Source of the DNA: Roseomonas genomospecies 6
GTDB taxonomy: Bacteria; Pseudomonadota; Alphaproteobacteria; Azospirillales; Azospirillaceae
Length of the DNA stretch: 64,000 bases
Assembly (NCBI RefSeq): GCF_008365375.1
Contig: NZ_QOKW01000002.1
Coordinates: 310,001-374,000 of the forward strand
Reading direction: 5' to 3'
Of the stretch, positions 39,374-46,769 are shown piece after piece (position 1 is the first letter of the stretch; every line of letters begins with the position of its first letter). The position numbers and the translations under genes are program-made. Under the pieces are notes generated by a model, which saw only the letters and a program-made list of their open reading frames with translations, was not told the origin of the DNA and searched no databases.

Positions 39374-40597
39374 ATGACGAAGATCAAGGTAGCCAATCCG
39401 GTCGTCGAACTCGACGGCGACGAGATGACGCGCATCATCTGGCAGTTCATCAAGGACAAGCTGATCCTGCCGTACCTCGACATCGACCTGAAGTACTACG
39501 ATCTCGGCATCGAGAACCGCGACAAGACCGACGACCGGGTCACGGTCGAATCGGCCAACGCGATCAAGCAGTACGGCGTCGGCGTCAAGTGCGCGACCAT
39601 CACCCCGGACGAGGCGCGGGTGACGGAGTTCAACCTCAAGAAGATGTGGAAGTCGCCGAACGGCACGATCCGCAACATCCTGGGCGGCACCGTCTTCCGC
39701 GAGCCGATCGTCTGCTCCAACGTTCCGCGCTACGTCCCGGGCTGGACCAAGCCGATCATCATCGGCCGCCACGCCTTCGGCGACCAGTACAAGGCCACCG
39801 ACTTCGTCGTTCCCGGCAAGGGCAAGCTGACCATCAAGTGGGTGCCGGAAGGCGGCGGCGAGCCGATCGAGCACGAGGTGTACGATTTCCCCGGCGGCGG
39901 CGTCGCCATGGGCATGTACAACCTGGACGAGTCGATCGAGGGCTTCGCCCACTCCAGCTTCATGTACGGCCTGGAGCGCGGCTACCCGGTCTATCTGTCC
40001 ACCAAGAACACGATCCTGAAGGCCTATGACGGGCGCTTCAAGGACATCTTCCAGAAGGTGTTCGAGGAGCATTACGCCGGCCAGTTCAAGGCCAAGGGCC
40101 TCGTCTACGAGCATCGCCTGATCGACGACATGGTGGCCTCGGCCCTGAAGTGGGAAGGCGGCTTCGTGTGGGCCTGCAAGAACTACGACGGCGACGTGGA
40201 GTCGGACGTGGTGGCGCAGGGCTTCGGTTCGCTGGGCCTGATGACCTCGGTGCTGATCACGCCGGACGGCAAGACCGTCGAGGCGGAGGCCGCCCACGGC
40301 ACGGTGACCCGCCATTACCGCGAGCACCAGAAGGGCAAGGAGACCTCCACCAACCCGATCGCCTCGATCTACGCCTGGACGCAGGGTCTGGCCTACCGCG
40401 GCAAGTTCGACAACACGCCGGACGTCGTGAAGTTCGCCGAGACGCTGGAGCGCGTCTGCGTCGAGACGGTCGAGTCGGGCTTCATGACCAAGGATCTGGC
40501 GATCCTGATCGGTCCGGAGCAGCCCTGGCTGACCACCAAGCAGTTCCTCGACAAGCTGGACGAGAACCTGCAGAAGAAGATGGCCGCCTGGGCGTAA
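39374..40597 (+). CDS. icd: NADP-dependent isocitrate dehydrogenase, eukaryote-like (subfamily II) type
   Basis: A 407-residue enzyme of the TCA cycle converting isocitrate to 2-oxoglutarate. Visible are [12 protein letters not shown], the substrate site [38 protein letters not shown], and the NADP site [13 protein letters not shown]. Start, length and motifs match the homodimeric form of alphaproteobacteria and eukaryotes. A candidate -10 (TATATA, 39238-39243) lies 130 bases upstream. The second isocitrate dehydrogenase at 43893 is of a different family. Confidence 0.97.
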   Translation: MTKIKVANPVVELDGDEMTRIIWQFIKDKLILPYLDIDLKYYDLGIENRDKTDDRVTVESANAIKQYGVGVKCATITPDEARVTEFNLKKMWKSPNGTIRNILGGTVFREPIVCSNVPRYVPGWTKPIIIGRHAFGDQYKATDFVVPGKGKLTIKWVPEGGGEPIEHEVYDFPGGGVAMGMYNLDESIEGFAHSSFMYGLERGYPVYLSTKNTILKAYDGRFKDIFQKVFEEHYAGQFKAKGLVYEHRLIDDMVASALKWEGGFVWACKNYDGDVESDVVAQGFGSLGLMTSVLITPDGKTVEAEAAHGTVTRHYREHQKGKETSTNPIASIYAWTQGLAYRGKFDNTPDVVKFAETLERVCVETVESGFMTKDLAILIGPEQPWLTTKQFLDKLDENLQKKMAAWA

Positions 40598-40624
40598 CGC
40601 AAGTTCCGCCTGAGGTGCGACGAC

Positions 40625-40694
40625 GCGTCCCGGTCAAACGGGACGCCCGGTCGATGTAAGGTTGCGGCGGGGAGTTTCGGCTCCCCGCTTTTTT
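40625..40694 (+). terminator. Tandem hairpins and terminator after icd
   Basis: First hairpin GCGTCCCG/CGGGACGC (40625-40632 with 40639-40646). Then GCGGGGAG, loop TTTCGG, CTCCCCGC (40667-40688) followed by six T. The second is a textbook intrinsic terminator. Confidence 0.88.
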
Positions 40695-40753
40695 CTTGCC
40701 CGCGCGGCCTCACGCCGGGGCGGGCGTGACGAACGGAATTCGAGACCTTTCCC

Positions 40754-41134
40754 ATGGCCAAGGACATCTTCCGCATCGCCGTGATCGGCGCCGGCGAAAC
40801 CGGAACGCCCCTGCTGACGCAGCTTCTGGACGCTCCCTTCGTGGAGATCCTGGGCGTCGCCGACCTGGACGCCGAGGCGCCCGGCATGCGGCTCGCCCGC
40901 GACCGCGGCGTCACCACGACGACCGACTTCATGGACCTCGCCCGGCTCGGGGAGGCGGTGGACGTGCTGATCGACGTGACCGGCGTACCGAAGGTGCGCG
41001 AGGCGCTGCGCCAGCACATGCAGGACAGCGGCAACCACCACACGCTGATCGTCCACGAGATGCTGGTGCAGCTCATGCTGTCGCTGCTCAGCGGGCGTCT
41101 GGTGCGGCTGAAGCACGAGGTCGAGGAGTACTGA
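40754..41134 (+). CDS. Stand-alone Rossmann-fold NAD(P)-binding domain protein
   Basis: A 126-residue protein made of one nucleotide-binding domain: FRIAVIGAGETGTPLLTQL, then a second strand ending VADLD and a third, VDVLIDVTG. It resembles the N-terminal half of Gfo/Idh or homoserine-dehydrogenase-like enzymes, without any catalytic domain. The C-terminal helix (MLVQLMLSLLSGRLVRLKHEV) might dimerise. It could be a redox or NAD sensor. It follows the icd terminator. Confidence 0.65.
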   Translation: MAKDIFRIAVIGAGETGTPLLTQLLDAPFVEILGVADLDAEAPGMRLARDRGVTTTTDFMDLARLGEAVDVLIDVTGVPKVREALRQHMQDSGNHHTLIVHEMLVQLMLSLLSGRLVRLKHEVEEY

Positions 41135-41225
41135 TCTCCACCTTTCCCGACCCCTCCCCTTTCCCGGACAGCCCCGTGCCACCACATGCACGCGGCAACG
41201 ATGGAAAAGGGAGTCGGGAAAGGTC

Positions 41226-41834
41226 ATGGACACGAAGGACCCGGCACGGGCGTCCGCGCTTCTCAAACGGCTGCACGGGCGCGTCACCGGCGACAAGCCG
41301 ACGCTGGGCGAGGTTCTGGGCCATCTCGGCGACCGGGCGCCGGGCTTTCTGCTGCTGGCGCTGGCGATCCCCGCCGTGGTGCCGACGCCGGGCCTTCCGG
41401 CGGGCATGATTTTCGGCACGGTCCTGGCGCTGGTGGCGATTCAGATGATCGTGGGCCGCGACCGCTTGGAGGTGCCGGGCTGGATCGGACGCCGCCGCGT
41501 GGCGCGCACCACCCTGGAAAAGATCGTGGAGAAGGGAACGCCGCTGGTCGAGCGGCTGGAGTCCCGGCTGCGGACGCGCTGGCCGTCGCTGACCCGCAAG
41601 GGCGTGCTGCGCCCGCTGGGCGCCTTCGTTCTGGCGATGGGAGTTCTGATCGCCCTGCCCATTCCTTTCGGCAACACCCTGCCCGGTCTGGCGGTGCTGG
41701 TCATCGCGCTGGGGCTGATCGTGAAGGATGGCTTGGCGGTCGCCGCCGGTCTGGGTCTGGGCGTCGCGGCGGCGGGAGTCTCGGCGATGCTGGTCGCCGG
41801 AAGCTGGTGGGCGATCACCTCGGCACCGATTTAA
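41226..41834 (+). CDS. exoD: ExoD family membrane protein
   Basis: A 202-residue protein. The N-terminus (LGEVLGHLGDRAPGFLLLAL) and four or so membrane helices, including PLGAFVLAMGVLIALPIPFG and LAVLVIALGLIVKDG, match ExoD. In Sinorhizobium, exoD mutants are altered in exopolysaccharide, alkaline tolerance and nodule invasion. The biochemical role is unknown. GGGAAAGG precedes the ATG. It is convergent with gcrA. Confidence 0.9.
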   Translation: MDTKDPARASALLKRLHGRVTGDKPTLGEVLGHLGDRAPGFLLLALAIPAVVPTPGLPAGMIFGTVLALVAIQMIVGRDRLEVPGWIGRRRVARTTLEKIVEKGTPLVERLESRLRTRWPSLTRKGVLRPLGAFVLAMGVLIALPIPFGNTLPGLAVLVIALGLIVKDGLAVAAGLGLGVAAAGVSAMLVAGSWWAITSAPI

Positions 41835-41912
41835 GGGGCACCGGTCCGGGTGACGCGCCGGGCGGGCGCCCGTATGGGGAGAGCGCCCGAATTCCGGAAA
41901 AACCGGCAGAAA

Positions 41913-42281
41913 TTATGCCGCGCCGACGCTGCGGTCCTCGTCGCGCTTCTTGCCGGATGAGGCCGGCTGGTAGGCCACCGCCGCGTGTTCGGCACAGTAG
42001 GGCAGCCCCGGCAGCGAGGGCTTGCCGCAGAAATGGAAGTCTTGGTGCTTCGGGTCGCCGACCGGCCATTTGCACATGCGCTCGGTCAGGGCGAGGATCG
42101 TCGCACCGCGGGTCGGCTTCTTCTTGATCGGCGAAGGACGTCCCGACAGGCCGAGACGGTGCGCCTTTCCGATCACCGCATTGCGGGTGATGTCTCCCAG
42201 GATGTCCGCGATTTCACTCGCGCTCAGCCCCTGGGCCCAGAGGTCCTTAAGCTGCTGAACCCGCTCGTCCGTCCAACTCAT
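41913..42281 (-). CDS. gcrA: Cell-cycle regulator GcrA
   Basis: A 122-residue protein. The N-terminal DNA-binding helix-turn-helix (MSWTDERVQQLKDLWAQG, then SASEIADILG and RNAVIGKAHRLGL) is diagnostic. In Caulobacter GcrA works with sigma-70 at promoters methylated by CcrM (GANTC). The C-terminal part, with CKWPVGDPKHQDFHFCG and YCAEHAAVAY, binds sigma-70 region 2. It is shorter than the Caulobacter protein (173 residues), as in other Rhodospirillales. No GANTC site is seen in its own upstream region. Confidence 0.95.
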   Translation of the reverse strand: MSWTDERVQQLKDLWAQGLSASEIADILGDITRNAVIGKAHRLGLSGRPSPIKKKPTRGATILALTERMCKWPVGDPKHQDFHFCGKPSLPGLPYCAEHAAVAYQPASSGKKRDEDRSVGAA

Positions 42282-42313
42282 CCCCTGTCTCCCGTGGTCC
42301 GGTAACCGGTGAC

Positions 42314-42325
42314 TTGGTTAACCAA
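42314..42325. promoter_or_regulatory. Perfect palindrome upstream of gcrA
   Basis: TTGGTTAACCAA, 33 bases before the gcrA ATG in a 175-base region that separates it from the anti-sigma gene. It could be an operator overlapping the promoter. A second, imperfect one (GCGCAATATTTTGTGC) lies near 42361. Confidence 0.35.
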
Positions 42326-42456
42326 TATACCTTCCGACCAGACGGCCGTTTTCCATAAGGCGCAATATTTTGTGCCCAACGCCGCCGAACCTACCAGATG
42401 GACACATAGAGGGATAGGGGGCTTGAGCAACATTCCTGTGCATAAGTCTGTGGGTG

Positions 42457-43263
42457 TTATGAGTTCAACGCGCCATACACCTCCTCGGCTATGGCCGAAA
42501 GGGTCACTCGGTCGAGGTCACCCGTTACCGCCCACGCCAAACCGTTGTCCCGCCAGTAGAAAGCTTGGACGTTGCCGTCCTGGGCAAAGCGGAAGGATGT
42601 GTCCGGTGCCTCGGAGGCCGGCCGGATGTAGAGGGTGATGCGGCGACCCGCCGCATCCTGGTACATGAGCTGGGCCGCCGGCCCCCGCGCGTCCGACAGC
42701 AGCCGCCCGCCCACCAGATCGTAGCCCTGCCCGGCCAGCCGGGGCGCCCGCAGGGGCTTGCCCAGCCGTTTCGACAGCCACCCCACCAGATGCGCCTCCT
42801 GGTCGGCCCCGACCTCCACGGGGTGGCGGACCTCCACCGCGAACACGCGGTGGGCGGCGACGGCGTCGGCCACGAAGGCGGCGCCACCGGTCCCCGCCCC
42901 GCCCATCCAGCCGCGCAGCCACCAGCCCCCCGCTCCGCCGGCCACCAACGCCAGAAGCACCGCGGCGGCGGCCAGCGCCCGGAGCGCCGGAGCCCGGAAC
43001 GGACCGCGCGGACGAAGCGCCTCCCTTCCCCGCGCACGGCCATAGGGCGGTGTCAGCGCCGCGGGCAAAGGCCGATCGGCCAGCGGGCCGAAGGCGCGCC
43101 CGATCATCGCGCGCTGGGCGCGGTAGCGTTCGAAGCGATGGGCCAGATCCGGATCTCCGGCCAGATGGCGTTCGACCTCCGCCCGCCGCTCCTCCGGCAG
43201 TTCGCCGTCCATCCAGGCGTGCAGGTCGGCCTCGGTCACCGGGGCGCCCGGTTCGGTGTTCAT
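42457..43263 (-). CDS. Anti-sigma factor, membrane-anchored, paired with ECF sigma
   Basis: About 268 residues. A cytoplasmic domain comes first (ADLHAWMDGELPEERRAEVE), then one membrane helix (ALAAAAVLLALVAGGAGGWW) and a periplasmic domain. The layout is RsiW/ChrR-like, but the His/Cys residues of a zinc-binding anti-sigma motif are absent. The periplasmic part has VFAVEVRHPVEVGADQEAHL and YDLVGGRLL, shared by the family often called NepR-independent anti-sigma factors in Azospirillum relatives. The ATG overlaps the sigma gene stop (TGATG), so both are made together. Confidence 0.85.
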   Translation of the reverse strand: MNTEPGAPVTEADLHAWMDGELPEERRAEVERHLAGDPDLAHRFERYRAQRAMIGRAFGPLADRPLPAALTPPYGRARGREALRPRGPFRAPALRALAAAAVLLALVAGGAGGWWLRGWMGGAGTGGAAFVADAVAAHRVFAVEVRHPVEVGADQEAHLVGWLSKRLGKPLRAPRLAGQGYDLVGGRLLSDARGPAAQLMYQDAAGRRITLYIRPASEAPDTSFRFAQDGNVQAFYWRDNGLAWAVTGDLDRVTLSAIAEEVYGALNS

Positions 43264-43814
43264 CACTTGACCCTCCTCACCGCCTGCTCCGTTCCGCCGT
43301 CCAGAAGGACCCGCAGTTTTTCCCGTGCACGGGCCAGACGCGACATGACCGTTCCCACCGGCACCCCCAGAACCTCCGCCGCCTCGCGGTAGGACAGCCC
43401 TTCCATCCCCGTCAGAAGCAGCACGGCCCGGTGCTCCTCCGACAGTCGGTTGAAGGCGCGCACGAAATCCCGCACCTCCGCCCGGTCGGACGGGGCGGCG
43501 CTCAGCACCAGATCGTCGGCCAGATCCTCCACCGGCACCTCCGGTCCGCGGCGGCGGCGCCAGCGCAGGCCGGAGACATGCAGGTTGTGAAGGATCGACA
43601 GCAGCCAGCCGCCGAGCCGGGCGCCGTCGCGCAGCGTGTGCCGGTGGACGAGCGCCTTCTCGATGCAGTCCTGCACGAGATCGTCGGCGTCGGACAGGTT
43701 GCCGGCCAGCGCGGCGGCGTAACGGCGCAGCCGCGGCACCTGCGCGGCGATGGCCCGCTCGTCCACCGGATCGCTCTGAAGGGATGGGTCGGGAGGCGGC
43801 TTCGGCGGTGGCAT
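43263..43814 (-). CDS. ECF-family RNA polymerase sigma factor
   Basis: About 183 residues. Region 2 (RRYAAALAGNLSDADDLVQD) and region 4 (EEHRAVLLLTGMEGLSYREA, then LGVPVGTVMSRLARAREKL) are clear; regions 1 and 3 are missing as in all ECF sigmas. I chose ATG 43814 (MPPPKPPP). It overlaps the anti-sigma gene. The signal it responds to cannot be read from sequence; envelope or redox stress is usual for such pairs. Confidence 0.92.
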   Translation of the reverse strand: MPPPKPPPDPSLQSDPVDERAIAAQVPRLRRYAAALAGNLSDADDLVQDCIEKALVHRHTLRDGARLGGWLLSILHNLHVSGLRWRRRRGPEVPVEDLADDLVLSAAPSDRAEVRDFVRAFNRLSEEHRAVLLLTGMEGLSYREAAEVLGVPVGTVMSRLARAREKLRVLLDGGTEQAVRRVK

Positions 43815-43892
43815 GAGGCGGCGCTCCCGTTGGAAGGATGTCCTGCCCATCCGGACGCTCGGCCGGAAACGATTATTCCGCCGCTTCGCGGA

Positions 43893-45338
43893 TCAGGTCG
43901 CGGAAAAGCCGGATTTGCCGTCGAAGTTGCACAGGTTCTCGGTTTGGGTGAAATCCAGCCCGGCGCGGGCGAGCCCCGCCAGAAGCTCAACGATGTCGGC
44001 ATGGCCGACCGCCACCCCCTCCGGCGCCACGAAGCGGCAGCGCCAATGGTCGGTGCAGAAGACGCCGATGTTGCCGTCCGGCCAGACCTTCTGCGAGCGG
44101 TTGGAGATGCTGGACAGCCGCAGCGCCGGGGTGCCCACCGGCAGAACCAGCCCAGCCAGCTCGTCCGGGTTGCCGCCCGGCCAATGCAGGAACACGTCCA
44201 CCCCCACCAGTTCCTTCACCGCCTTCCGGCGGGGGGACAGCCGCACCCCGGATTCGTAGGCGGCGCGGGCGGTGACGGCGTAGCCGACGCTGGAGAGCGT
44301 CACCGGCATCTGGCCCAACCGCTCCACCACCGCGTCGGCGAAGGCGTGGGTGCCGACGCGCATGCGGCTGACGCCGCGGTTGAAGATGTCCACCGTATGG
44401 ACGCCGTCCTCGATGGTCTTGAGCCAGGCGTTGTGGATGCGCGCCGCCACGTCGCCCTGCCCGATGTGGACCAGCATCATCACCGCCGCCATCAGCAGGC
44501 CGGAGGGGTTGGCGATCCCCTGCCCCGCAATCATCGGAGCGGAGCCATGGATCGCCTCGAACATAGCGCAGGCGTCGCCGATGTTGGCGGAACCGGCCAG
44601 CCCGACCGAGCCGGTGATCTGGGCGGCGATGTCCGACACGATGTCGCCGTAGAGGTTGAGCGTCACGATCACGTCGAAGCGCTCCGGCTGGTCGGCCAGA
44701 CGGGCGGCGCCGATGTCGACGATCAGGTGGTCGGCCTTGATCTCCGGATATTCGGCGGCGATCTCGTTGAAGATCTTCAGGAACAGCCCGTCCGTCATCT
44801 TCATGACGTTGTCCTTGACGAAGGCCGTCACCTTGCGCCGGTGGTTGGCGCGGGCGTAGTCGAAGGCGTAGCGCACGATGCGCTCCGACCCCGGGCGGGA
44901 GATCAGCTTCACCGACTGGATCACATCGTCGGTCTGGCGGTGCTCGATCCCGGCGTAGAGGTCTTCCTCGTTCTCGCGGATGATGACCACGTCCATGCGC
45001 GGGTGCCGCGTGCGGACATAGGGGTGGTAGGCCACGCAGGGCCGCACGTTGGCGAACAGCCCCAGCGTGGTGCGCGCCGTGACGTTCAGCGACTTGTTGC
45101 CGTACCCCTGCGGCGTGGTGATCGGCCCCTTCAGGAAGACGCGGGTGCGGCGGATCGACCCCCAACCGGCGGCGTCCAGCCCACCCAGATGGCCGCGGCG
45201 GTACACCTGCTCGCCCGCCGGCACCTCCTCCACCTTCAGGCGGGCGCCGGCGGCCTCCATCACATGAAGCACCGCGTCGGTGATCTCCGGACCGATGCCG
45301 TCGCCGCGGGCGACCGTGATGGGGGTGGTTTCGCGCAT
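43893..45338 (-). CDS. Isocitrate/isopropylmalate-type dehydrogenase with C-terminal extension
   Basis: A 481-residue beta-decarboxylating dehydrogenase. Visible are ITVARGDGIGPEIT, the substrate site NKSLNVTARTTLGLFANVRP, the metal site DIVSDIAAQITG, and the cofactor loop EAIHGSAPMIAGQGIANPSG. Length, C-terminal extension of about 140 residues (about 340-481) and motifs resemble the Thermus thermophilus isocitrate dehydrogenase (496 residues) rather than LeuB or TtuC. Asn instead of Ser at the phosphorylation position also fits. AGGAG eight bases before ATG 45338 decides the start. It is a second IDH in the same window as icd. Confidence 0.82.
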   Translation of the reverse strand: MRETTPITVARGDGIGPEITDAVLHVMEAAGARLKVEEVPAGEQVYRRGHLGGLDAAGWGSIRRTRVFLKGPITTPQGYGNKSLNVTARTTLGLFANVRPCVAYHPYVRTRHPRMDVVIIRENEEDLYAGIEHRQTDDVIQSVKLISRPGSERIVRYAFDYARANHRRKVTAFVKDNVMKMTDGLFLKIFNEIAAEYPEIKADHLIVDIGAARLADQPERFDVIVTLNLYGDIVSDIAAQITGSVGLAGSANIGDACAMFEAIHGSAPMIAGQGIANPSGLLMAAVMMLVHIGQGDVAARIHNAWLKTIEDGVHTVDIFNRGVSRMRVGTHAFADAVVERLGQMPVTLSSVGYAVTARAAYESGVRLSPRRKAVKELVGVDVFLHWPGGNPDELAGLVLPVGTPALRLSSISNRSQKVWPDGNIGVFCTDHWRCRFVAPEGVAVGHADIVELLAGLARAGLDFTQTENLCNFDGKSGFSAT

Positions 45339-45486
45339 CCATTCACTCCTAGGGACCCCCACGGGAACCAGGCCGGAGGGGGCGGGGCGACCCTAGTCGA
45401 AAGCGGGGCCGGAGTTCAATGGCCGGCCCGTTTCCCGCGCTTGCAAAGGCGGGACCAGTCCTGCGGCGACTTGCCGCTGAGGACGG

Positions 45487-45819
45487 TCAGCCTTCCCGCC
45501 CCGCCGTACGCCCCACCGTCTGGATCACCTCGAACCCCTCGAACTGCGGCGGGCCGAGATAGAGCGGCTTGCGGTCACCCGCCCCGCGATGGGCGGCGCG
45601 GAACTCCTCCGACCGGGTCCAGGCCAGGAAATGCTCCTGCGACTCCCAGACGGTGTGGGAGGAATAGAGGCGGTGATCGTCGTGGCGCGGGCCGCGAAGC
45701 ATGTGGAACTCGACGAAGCCGGGGACCTTGTTCAGGTGAACCTCGCGGTTCAGCCAGACCTCCTCGAAGTCCTTCTCCGCCTCCGGACGCACGCGGAAAC
45801 GGTTCATGGCGATGTACAT
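45487..45819 (-). CDS. Antibiotic biosynthesis monooxygenase (ABM)/heme-degrading-type protein
   Basis: A 110-residue ferredoxin-like-fold protein. MYIAMNRFRVRPEAEKDFEE and GFVEFHMLRGPRHDDHRLYS, then TVWESQEHFLAWTRSEEF, are typical of ABM proteins, and the layout with Asn at position 6 and His further on recalls IsdG/HmoB heme oxygenases. Heme or flavin-independent oxidation are both possible. GGGAGA before ATG 45819 supports the start. Confidence 0.8.
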   Translation of the reverse strand: MYIAMNRFRVRPEAEKDFEEVWLNREVHLNKVPGFVEFHMLRGPRHDDHRLYSSHTVWESQEHFLAWTRSEEFRAAHRGAGDRKPLYLGPPQFEGFEVIQTVGRTAGREG

Positions 45820-45901
45820 GGCGAAGTCTCCCGATGCCGTCCCCGAAGGGCCGATCCTCAAGGTGACGGCGGAGGCCCGCCCCGTCAACCGGTCCCGGCC
45901 G

Positions 45902-46612
45902 TTACATCTCCCCCTTGGCGACCGCGCTTTGCAGACGCGCGATGGTGTCGCTCAGGTTCACGCCAAGGTCGAACGCCACATCCTTCCAGGGAAGGGACGT
46001 CCACTCGCCCTGGTCGGCGGCTTCCTTGCACGCCTTCCGGGTTCCGGACTTGATGTTCACCTCCTTGGGCGACCGGACGGCGACGTATTCCTTGTAGGCC
46101 TTCTCGGACGTGTCCGCCTTCGACAGCTTGCCCCGCAGGAACATGTCGTACAGTTCGACATTCTCCAGCGAATATTCCTTCTTGGCCTGCTTCTGCAGCA
46201 GTTTGAACCAGTAAGGAGACTTGAAATAGTCGTTGATCTTCTTCGGCATCTCGTCGAACCGCTCCAGGTCCGTCACGACGTTGCCGGAGATCTTGTTCAG
46301 CGCCGCCACCATGTCGGCGCAGGCGTCGGCATAGACCGTGTCTCCCTCCTGCTTCGCGGCCTTACCCGCCGCATCGAGTGTGGGGATGTAGCTGCCCGCC
46401 GCGGCCTGGAAGGCGCGGGCGTGCTTCTGCGCATCCGTCACCGTCGTGGCGGCGTCGTAGCTCTTCAGCGCGCTTTCCAGACCGGTGGAGCTGATTTTGC
46501 TGAACAGCTTGCCGAAGCGGCTCTTGGGATCGGGCTTCTTCTTGCCGGTCGCCTTTTCGAAGCTGTCCTTCGCCTTCTTCCAGGATGCCAGATAGGATTT
46601 CGCCACGACCAT
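45902..46612 (-). CDS. Protein with RGS-domain-like C-terminal half
   Basis: A 236-residue soluble, Lys-rich protein. The first 125 residues are helical and unfamiliar. Residues 127-230 resemble a Regulator of G-protein Signalling domain: KKEYSLENVELYDMFL compares with the EYSEENIDFW of RGS4, and YKEYVAVRSPKEVNIKSGTR compares with the [20 protein letters not shown] of RGS4. Asn151 and Asn186 match the two asparagines (88 and 128) of RGS4 that stabilise the transition state of Galpha. Bacteria have no Galpha, so the partner would be another GTPase, or the fold serves something else. I chose ATG 46612. It is the next gene after a chemoreceptor on the same strand. Confidence 0.55.
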   Translation of the reverse strand: MVVAKSYLASWKKAKDSFEKATGKKKPDPKSRFGKLFSKISSTGLESALKSYDAATTVTDAQKHARAFQAAAGSYIPTLDAAGKAAKQEGDTVYADACADMVAALNKISGNVVTDLERFDEMPKKINDYFKSPYWFKLLQKQAKKEYSLENVELYDMFLRGKLSKADTSEKAYKEYVAVRSPKEVNIKSGTRKACKEAADQGEWTSLPWKDVAFDLGVNLSDTIARLQSAVAKGEM

Positions 46613-46664
46613 TCCCTTCTTTCGAACACGAATTGTCCGCGACGATAAAAACGGGATTTCGGTC

Positions 46665-46695
46665 CGGCAAACGCCGTTGGGTCCGTTCAGGATGT
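46665..46695. promoter_or_regulatory. 31-bp repeated motif, copy 1
   Basis: Starts CGGCAAACGCCGTTGGGTCC and runs to GGATGT. It is identical in 27 of 31 positions to 48841-48871. It lies 53 bases before the RGS-like gene and contains an inverted repeat CGGC-AAAC-GCCG. Confidence 0.5.
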
Positions 46696-46715
46696 TTCGG
46701 GGGCGGGGCGGCGCG

Positions 46716-46751
46716 CCCATGCACAAGCCCATGCACAAGCCCATGCGCGAG
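46716..46751. repeat. Short tandem repeat, 12-bp unit
   Basis: Two perfect CCCATGCACAAG units and a third with two changes (CCCATGCGCGAG), between the chemoreceptor stop and the RGS-like gene. Each unit contains an ATG on the plus strand. Confidence 0.7.
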
Positions 46752-46769
46752 CCCCCCGCCCCGAACCCC

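Noticed and set aside
46613-46744. A 44-residue N-terminal extension of the RGS-like protein
   Set aside because: It would be encoded by the 12-bp tandem repeat and the 31-bp motif, giving MGLCMGLC repeats, and lacks a ribosome site.
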